Part shown: positions 56,405-64,000 of the stretch, one piece after another
Numbering within the stretch: position 1 is the first letter of the stretch
How the letters are laid out: each line of letters begins with the position of its first letter
Position numbers and translations under genes: made by a program
Assembly (NCBI GenBank): GCA_037501455.1
Contig: CM074865.1
Location: 40,716,501 to 40,780,500, forward strand
Origin: Lantana camara
Lineage: Eukaryota > Streptophyta > Magnoliopsida > Lamiales > Verbenaceae
DNA length: 64,000 nt
Direction: 5' to 3'
Notes under the pieces: model-generated
What the model was told of the DNA's origin: nothing
Database searches by the model: none
The model's input: the letters and a program-made list of their open reading frames with translations, nothing else

Positions 56405-59270
56405 TGTAACACCCCCAGAGCGAAGGGTGCCACATCCCCCGCACTAAGGTCCAACACGAGTAGCGAAATGGAAGTCCGCACCCGCATCAGACCATAGCGA
56501 ACGGGAGACACACAAAACTCACACCCTCGCTAGGCGGCCTAGACCCTCAAGAACTGCAAGAATTAAAATCAGAGTAGCGGAAGCAATTTATAATTAACAT
56601 ATTTCCCAAGATCACATATACATTTCAAAAGTGGGGAAGGGTCAACCATTCACGCCAGTTCATATACAGAATAATCAATGCCATCAAGGCCCAAAAGCTA
56701 AAGTATAATTAGAATACATAATCCAAAATATAACAATAAGAGTAGAAGAAATCCACTACGATGCATGAAGACCCAAGCTAACCCACAAGTAAACCCAAAA
56801 GACACTTGCCGCCTAGCTTGACTCGGAAGAACCTGCAAACTCAAAAGAAAGGGAAAAAGGGGAAAACAACAACGAGGGTTAGTCCTAGCGACTAGTGAGG
56901 GGGCTAACTCACGCACCCGATATATATATAGAGCAAAACACTTAATCAAAAGGAAAGATCCTTGAACCGAGAGTGGTTTTTGCAAGCTAAAATTTATTCC
57001 CGTGATATAGATATATATAAATTAAAGGAAAGGGAAAAGGGCAAAACAAAACTCCAAGTTTTAGGTGAATTAAGAATCCACTCTCGTTTCGTAGATCATA
57101 CAAAACTTAACCAACTCGGCGAGTACGAGTCACACACATCCCCAACTTCCAAATACGAAGAACAAAGCAAAGCAAAACAAATCAGAATCCATCCCCAACA
57201 CCGGTTGATAGAAGGGTTGATCGGCCCTAACTATCCACACAAAGAAACGAGACAAGGTTTAATTACTACCTTGAAACCTTCGGCGGTTGCCTCCGCCGGC
57301 TCAAGAGAAACACCCTTCCTCAACCTCCTAAGGTTGGGCGAGACTCTCAAATGGAGGTGTTGATGGAAGAGCTCGGCGACCCCTCGGCCGTCCCGAGATT
57401 ACCATACCACACTCCGGGGCCCAAACATATCACGAAAGTCACACAAACAAATCTCATAGCTTATCTTTCAAAGCCACATCTCGCTTACACACACACACTT
57501 GCTCAAAACTAAACCTTTCAAACAAAAGCAAAATAGTGTATATACATATACAAAACGTTTGAAACTCTTATAACAAATGGGGCAAATCCCGCAACATAAG
57601 TATCGTACACTTATTTACCATATACTATACGTATTCACATGCGAGGTTTCCAAATCAAATAGGGTTGTAGGTCGAGTAACTAAAAGAACAAAACCTCACC
57701 TTGGCAACGAACGTAGCGGAGTCAACAGAGGAAACCGGACACCTACGGAGCAAGCTCGTCCCCAACAGAAAGATCCTCTGAACAAGGCAAACAACAAGAG
57801 ACACTCTTAGACTCAATATGAACCATTTTGACGCTCGGTACATGCGTATGTATGCTTATGATGCCAATGATATGAAATGAATTCACATTAAAGCCAATTA
57901 CAAGCAAATAATTCATATAAGAGCATATATCATAAACGAGGCAAGAATAATCAACAAGAACAACGGAAAGGAAACAAACGAACGAAACTAGAGTTCCTAG
58001 GAGACACGCCCGTGTCCCCCGGGAAAGGCAAGCTGAGACACCCCCGTGTCTCAGTACAGAACTAAACAACAAAAACCTGGAGGTGACACGCCCATGTCAC
58101 CAACAAAGAGTAAACCGTGACACCCCCGTGTCACGGTACAGAAAAACGAAAAACGAAAATTAAAGGTGACACGCCCGTGTCACCAACAAAGGGCAAACCG
58201 TGACACCCCCGTGTCACGGTACAGAAAACACACAGACGGCACTACAGTAACTTAGCAACTCCAAAACCAAAACCAAACACTCAAGCTCCAACTACCATGC
58301 AAGGAAAAGCAATAAATGCTAGGAAACAAGTCCTAGAAGCATAAAAACAACAACAAAACTCAAGGAAACAAATAAGGAGCAAGAATCAAACCAATCTCCC
58401 AACTACTACTATTCACAAGCTTACTCAAACTCAACAACCAATCATGGAATTGAACTAAAGAACACATAAAAGAGAGAAGAGAGAGTGAAGAAGGCAACCA
58501 TGGACTTACCTTCAAATTTGGAGAAGCCTTGATGAAGTTTGAGCTCAAAAATCACAAGGTTGGACAAAGGTTTTCTTCTTCTTCCTTGCTTCCTTGTACC
58601 GATCAGTTTTGGGAGAGAGAGAGAAGGATTGGCTCGGTTTCAAGGGTTTTAGGGGCTGAAAGTGGGGTTTAACTCAAGTTCTAATTCATGGTTAAGGTCT
58701 AGATAAGGTTAAGGTGGGGTCTACAAGGTCTCATGAGGTCAAAAGGTAGCTTCCAAGCTTAAGGGCTCGTTACGGGTGAAATTCGGAGGTCTTAACAAGC
58801 TTAGAAAAATGTGAGGTTTGTCCCATCGAACCCGAATCGTCGAAACGAGTTCAATGGAGGTGACGGAATTCGAATCCGAATTCCCGAGCTCAAGATACGC
58901 GTCTCGGAACCCAAGGTGCGCTAAGTGCTCTTTAGCCTCCTTTAGGTCCCGTCCCCAAAACGAACCCAAAAAGGCAATCAAAACAAATACCAAAACATAT
59001 AACGAGCATGTAAGCGAGTCCGTAAAGCATATAATTAACAAATATCACGAATTCACAAAAATTAGAATTAAATACGAACCCGAAACGAATAGAATACCAA
59101 ACAAGAAAAGTTAAACGTTCAAGGGTAACCGAATTCATTTTAAAGCAAATAAGTTCAAATAACTTCAAATGATCCATGTTGATAGTTAATATCACATAAT
59201 CACTTAAAGAACTAGTTAAATAGCGCACATAAGAGGTTACCTGAAAAGTCTGATCAGTCGGGATGTTACA
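56405..59270 (-). repeat. 5' LTR of element B (2,866 bp)
   Basis: On the minus strand it runs from TGTAACATCCCG to GGGGGTGTTACA. It has the U3 core (about 58840-58925), donor-like AAG/GTAAGT (58510/58509), four palindromes of the type GTGACACGCCCGTGTCAC (58003-58216), mini-hairpin (56880-56894) and the GTGCGGGGGATGTGG block. Confidence 0.95.
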
Positions 59271-60156
59271 GCCCCGAATTCCATTAATCACAATTTTATG
59301 CTTATTGCAAACTTTATAAAGTACATTTCATCAAATTTTCATAAAGTTTCATGAATTCAATTAAACCAAGAATTTATTTCATGAATTGAAAATATTTATT
59401 TCGTTAAATAATGGCCGCATATGATTTAATTGTCAACTTGCCTCGATATGTATATTCTTTAAATTTAGGGACCAAATTGCATAACATTTTCAAGGACTTA
59501 ATTGATCATATTTCAAAACTATACATACTTAATTGCATGACTTGAATACTTGGAGGATTAAATAGAAAATATTGGCATTTCACATGTTTCAAAAATGGGA
59601 TGAATCGTTATATGCATCTCCAAGCTTCTTTGCTCTCAGTTCATCCAAAAATATCCCAAACACATTTGCCTCTTGATCTCGGTTCCAAGAAGAAAAGGGA
59701 AAGAAGAGATTTCAACCATTTCATCAAGAATTTCTCTAGAAAATCTGAAACTTTGAAGCTTGATCATCTTCCTCATCTCTTTTCTCCATTTCTTCATCTT
59801 CAAGGTTGGTGATTGCATGAATTCATTATTCTTGATCATATTTGAAATAGCTAGGGTTTAAGAATTATGTGCTAGATGGATTAAGTGGAGATGGAAGCTT
59901 GATTATGTGATCATATCTTGAATTATAGCATGATTTGGAGTATGAATTCTTGAGTATTTAGCTTGAGTGATCAAGTTTGAGCATGAACTTGGAACTTGGA
60001 AACTTTGATGATATTTCATGTTTTGAGTGTTAAAGTGATATATTATCATCTTTTGAACATGTACACATGCACATCTCCAGAAATTCATCCATTTGGGGAT
60101 CAAAACTTGGGATTTGGTGGCTTTGAGAATGTTTCCCGTAGCCATGCTCTGTTTTT

Positions 60157-61093
60157 GCTCTGATACCACCTTAGATGTAACACCCCTTACACGTGGAGGT
60201 GTCACACCCCTGCACTATAGGTCAATCCACATACGAAATGGGCGATCCGTACATGAACCAACCTATAGCGAACGGGTGACAATGCAATACACAACCGGCT
60301 AGGCGGGATAAACTTATACATGTAACAATATAAAGCGGAAGCATAAGAGTATTATATCATCATATCAATACATTATCATCTTCCAAGTAACATTCACATA
60401 TATGTACTTAGAACTATTAACATGATACTCTGAACTGTTAATACATGAGAAGAAAAGCTATGCTAGACTCAGCTGGACAGAAAGACACGACCCGACTCCC
60501 GCCTAGCACGCCACGAACAAAACCTGAAAGGTGGAGGCGTCAGTCTGTGAAGACCGAGTGAGGGGCATAAATATATATAACACACGTAGCATGATAGTTG
60601 TAATCTCGGGCGAGTTTATGTTATTCTTGCATTTATATTATTATAGTTACAAAACCTTATCCGAGATTATAACTTGCATGCTACGTGTGTTATATATATT
60701 TATGCCCCTCACTCGGTCTTCACAGACTGACGCCTCCACCTTTCAGGTTTTGTTCGTGGCGTGCTAGGCGGGAGTCGGGTCGTGTCTTTCTGTCCAGCTG
60801 AGTCTAGCATATCTTTTCTTCTCATGTATTAACAGTTCAGAGCATCATGTTAATAGTTCTAAGTACATATATGTGAATGTTACTTGGAAGATGATAATAT
60901 ATTGATATGATGATATAATACTCTTATGCTTCCACTTTATATTGTTACATGTATAAGTTTATCCCGCCTAGCCGGTTGTGTATTACATTGTCACCCGTTC
61001 GCTATAGGTTGGTTCATGTACGGATCGCCATCTCGTATGTGGATTGACCTATAGTGCGGGGGTGTGGCACCTCCACGTGTAAGGGGTGTTACA
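60157..61093. repeat. 434-bp inverted repeat in LTR D, starting at a primer-site sequence
   Basis: Left arm 60176-60609 and right arm 60661-61093 are about 97% identical in inverted orientation (roughly a dozen mismatches), around a 51-bp loop. Directly outside the left arm, GCTCTGATACCA (60157-60168) is the reverse complement of the Met-tRNA primer site, at the spacing expected between LTR end and primer site. Confidence 0.9.
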
Positions 61094-61098
61094 TTCGA

Positions 61099-63501
61099 TA
61101 TATATCCAGATATGGTGAGTAATACGAGTGTCAAAGAAGGACTTCCAAATATATCAAACTATTGGAAGCCGAGTTCGGGAAAAAGAGAAATAAGAGGAAC
61201 TAGAGATATATTGGATTCCGGGTAAAGAAGAAGTGGGATTCAAAAGAATTAAGAAAACCAGCGATCCGAGTTGAATTGTCGTGTTGTGAAGTCAATTTTG
61301 GACATATGGAGCAACAAATGAAAATGATAAAGAAAGGCAAAGAGTTTCTAGAGGGGAAATTGGATGCAAGGTGATGACTAGGAATAGGACCCGGGACAAC
61401 CCTAGGGATCGATCTTGGAAAAGTATTCAGACAACAATCTAAGGATCAATATTGGAAGAGAGTTCGGATAATACCGGGAGATCGATTATCAAGAAGACTC
61501 TAGGTTCAAGAAATTGCAATCTCGGATCGTAGGGATATACAAGCTGATGCATGAACATTCATAGAAATCTTGAAGACCGTGGGAAAAATAAGTGATGATC
61601 AACAAGTCAAAGCAAGTTCGTGATTAGAGAAACGAGGACCAGTCGCCGAACTAAAAGCTTACTACTACGGTGACAGGTTTAAAACGTTTATGTCATCTAC
61701 ATCATACTAATTTTGCATTATTTTACTCTTCCTTATTTATATATGTTGTGCACCTCTATTTGCCATGATTTCCCTAATGTGTTGCATAATTAAATGGTAT
61801 GTGCATTGGCATCTTAACCCATCATGGATTGTCCAGTGTTTACTTGATAGGAATTTTTCCTCCAAACTTATCCACCAAGTGTTACTTCAACTGAGTCATT
61901 ATTGAATCAAGGTAAGAAGAATTTTGGATTATAGAGTTTGAGGAAGGAAAGAGAAATCACCAAGGCTTGGGAAAGTAGAATTGGATTTGGAACAAAAGAA
62001 ATAGATTGTTATCTCTACAGATCACTCCAAAGTGAATATGACCATTTTCGTCATACAAATAGCTTAGCTAGGATCATTCACACCGAGGGAGCTAAGTCGA
62101 GAAGCAATAGAACGAGTTCAAGGAATTGGGATAGAAGTTTGTAAGGGGGAGAGCATGATCGGAAGATGATTTAAAATTCTTTATTGTGCCCGAGTGGATC
62201 GTTACTAGAAGGAACAATGGAAATGCAAGAGTAAAAATGACATAAATAAGCACCTCGGAAGATGGAGCTATAACCCTTGAAGAGATTCCGAGACCAAGTC
62301 TAAAAGAACCTCAAGAGATGAAGATATATATTTGAGGAGTTTTTTGGGATTTGAAATAACAAGGCCGAGTACGGATAAATCGAGGATAGTTTCAATTTTT
62401 GATTTGAGCTATTTGATGATGGAGTTAAGGAGGGTTTATAAGAATTGGTAAGGATAGTAGTGAAGAAGTGAAGCCGAGTCAATTTAATCGTGGGATTTTA
62501 AAGCTGAATAGGTAAGAAAGATCATGACATGGACAAGATGGATTAATAGCTCGTCAATCCTTTTTCCATGATGAGCCAGGAAAGCGTATGGGGTTTGGGA
62601 ATGGTATTCGAGCTACTAAAGATAAGCTCGAGTATTCAAGTAGGTTAAGTACGGATCGTGGTGAAGAACAAGTTGATTGGATTGAAATCAAGCGCACTCC
62701 TAAGATCGTGATCTTAGACCATAGTATTTAATGAGGATAAGAGAATTAATCGTGGGACTTTGGACTATAGGGCTCGTTAAAGAAAGAAAATGGATCAAGG
62801 ATGGGACCGGGTGGTAATTGTTATATCGACACATCGTGGAATCTTAAAGCTTGCCACTACGAGCAAAAGAAATTCCAACAAGGCTCCAGTGCCAATGCTG
62901 ATTATTACTTGAAAGAATTCAAAATGACGGTAAACGGTACATTTAGGCATCCATATCACATGCATCATGCATCTTTTAATGATTGTTGTATATGTTTACT
63001 TGTTAATTGCTTTCAGAGTGAACGAGTCCTTTAGCTACTCAGTAAGACGAGGGTCGTGCGGTGCAATGGACTTTTCAACAGGTCTTTGGAGACCATGATT
63101 AGAAACTAATGGTGGTTCAAGAAACCAACTTCAGACCGTGAAGTTGATGAGTTGATAGAAGACCCTGTTTGGGGATTGGAGAACGAGTGGTGGAGGTTCG
63201 TTAACTAATCCACTCGTGATGCCGAGTTGTGGGATGGTTAGGATGGATTTAAACTGTGGGAGTTGAATCTCATTTAGACCCTCCTATTGTGCGAGACGTC
63301 CGGACTACTCATGGTCGGATCAAGTTAGTGAGCAGCTTGCAGAGTTCGGTTGAGGCCCCTTCGTGCTTGAAGACCCTTCTCTGAACTAATTCCTGCGGGA
63401 TGTCGCGAACCCCACGTGGGATGAACACGGAGAGGTTTTGCTTAGAATCCAGTACTCGAGGCAGTGGACCTGAGGACAGGTCCTTCTTAAGGGGGAGAGG
63501 T
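61099..63501 (+). other. Non-coding internal region of C, right piece
   Basis: It holds the blocks shared with L (CTAAAAGCTTAC...CGGTGACAGG near 61650; TAGCTTAGCTAGGATCATTC near 62060). It ends with hairpin GGACCTGAGGACAGGTCC (63466-63483) and purine tract AAGGGGGAGAGG (63489-63500). No gag or pol similarity. Confidence 0.75.
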
Positions 63502-64000
63502 TGTGACACCCCGTTTGTCAGGTACGAGGTCACGTGAGAGTTTTATTCGGTATTTACGTGATTTAAGTGAATCATATGCCTACGTGTCAACATGTAACTC
63601 TATTTTTATTATGTTCATAGAATTTATTTAAATTGTTCTTGGACTCAATCGTCCAATAATTGCTCATTAGGGACCTAATTATAATTAGGGTGTTTTCCCC
63701 GGCAGGGTACTCTCTCATACGACCTCCGATTGACCTGATTTTTGAACCGATGGAAGCATCTTGAAGTCTAGAATACTCTTCCATTGGAATCAACTCATTA
63801 TCCTTTCTAATTTATGAGATATAATCAATTATTTTTGGTGTCGCCACATTACCGACAATCTGCTTTCGCCCAACTTCGGGTCTACGCCATTTTCACCTCG
63901 CTTTGAACCACAAGTCGAGCCACATGCCATTTTAAAGGTCTATGTGTCTAGTTTCAACTCCAACAAACAAAACTCCATTTCAACTTCTAGAACTCGAGAT
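63502..64000 (+). repeat. 3' LTR of element C, start only, with an internal deletion
   Basis: It begins TGTGACACCCCG and follows the 5' LTR to GGGTGTTTT (about 63694), then jumps to the sequence equivalent to 45681 (CCCCGGCAGGG). About 870 bp present in the 5' LTR is missing. It continues past the window edge. Confidence 0.85.

Larger units (their letters stand above)
48839..59270 (-). mobile_element. Complete, very young Tekay/Del-type gypsy retrotransposon 'B' (10,432 bp)
   Basis: TSD GCCCC flanks it (48834-48838 and 59271-59275). The LTRs (2,865 and 2,866 bp) differ at about seven positions. The internal domain (51704-56404) has the primer site, a gag-pol frame with a single in-frame TAG, and a purine tract. 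By LTR divergence it is the youngest datable insertion in the window. Confidence 0.95.
48828..61093 (+). mobile_element. Solo LTR 'D', rearranged, carrying element B
   Basis: TGTAACGCCCC at 48828 and GGGGTGTTACA ending at 61093 are flanked by the perfect TSD TTCGA (48823-48827 and 61094-61098). B sits 11 bp inside its left end. The LTR sequence resumes at 59276 and runs forward to about 60162. An inverted copy of the LTR's own 3' end follows (60157-60609), and then the forward 3' end again (to 61093). E has the same landmarks without the inversion. Confidence 0.8.
44606..64000 (+). mobile_element. Non-coding LTR element 'C' (LARD-like), split by nest D/B and cut by the window edge
   Basis: The 5' LTR (44606-47710), a primer site and two internal pieces (47711-48822 and 61099-63501) are followed by the start of a matching 3' LTR (63502). 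Removing D plus one TTCGA copy joins the internal pieces into about 3.5 kb without gag or pol. Several internal blocks are shared with element L. It is inserted in F2, with CTCCT (44601-44605) the probable left TSD. Confidence 0.8.

Overview
This window is plant nuclear DNA, from a eudicot as far as can be judged. It has one intron-containing host gene, for an LRR receptor-like protein with a degenerate kinase. The rest is mostly a stack of nested LTR retrotransposons. The protein-coding elements are Ty3/gypsy chromoviruses of the Tekay/Del type, with an initiator-Met tRNA primer site (TGGTATCAGAGC), a CCHC gag knuckle, the RT motif FIDD, an integrase with a GPY module and a C-terminal chromodomain. 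Coordinates for nested insertions were checked by hand through 5-bp target site duplications (TSDs).

Left block (1-19072). Several layers are visible. K is a reverse LTR fragment (17702-19072) and carries F3, a Copia-type LTR piece (16780-17701). F3 is split by I, a reverse LTR (1400-1658 and 16662-16779). I carries J, the 3' end of a forward LTR (1-1399), and H, a reverse solo LTR (1664-16656, TSD ACACG). H is split by A, a complete forward Tekay-type element (2649-13643, TSD GGTCC, two 3.1-kb LTRs). A's gag-pol frame has three in-frame stops.

Middle block (19073-33216). An AT-rich intergenic stretch holds a tandem repeat with a period of about 100 bp, two SINE-like tRNA-derived units and a long-TIR MITE-like unit. 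It is followed by solo LTR E (22547-33211, TSD GACAC). E contains F, a Copia-type solo LTR (22767-25018, TSD CTTAA), and L, a complete element with LTRs but no coding capacity (26865-32815, TSD CTCCA, 1,429-bp LTRs; LARD-like).

Host gene (34058-37404, + strand). Two exons encode a predicted 1006-residue LRR receptor-like protein, closely similar to what I recall of Arabidopsis At3g28040. It has a signal peptide, LRRNT, about 20 LRRs, one membrane span and a kinase-like domain whose HRD is HYN. Downstream are a non-autonomous reverse Helitron (37685-39596) and a short TIR element rich in GACACG repeats (about 39760-40407).

Right block (41583-64000). M is the 3' end of a reverse LARD-like element (41583-43433). 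It is followed by F2, a third copy of the Copia LTR (43434-44605), then C, a non-coding LTR element with 3.1-kb LTRs (44606 to past the right edge). C is split by solo LTR D (48828-61093, TSD TTCGA), which in turn is split by B, a complete and very young reverse Tekay-type element (48839-59270, TSD GCCCC; the two LTRs differ at about 7 sites in 2,866). B's gag-pol has one in-frame stop.

The coding elements (A, B) and non-coding ones (L, M, C) share the same primer site, leader motif, pre-PPT hairpin and LTR structural elements. This fits non-coding elements that are moved by the proteins of the coding ones. The most unusual structure is a 434-bp near-perfect inverted repeat in D that starts exactly at a primer-binding-site sequence. 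It reads like trapped, folded-back minus-strand strong-stop DNA.
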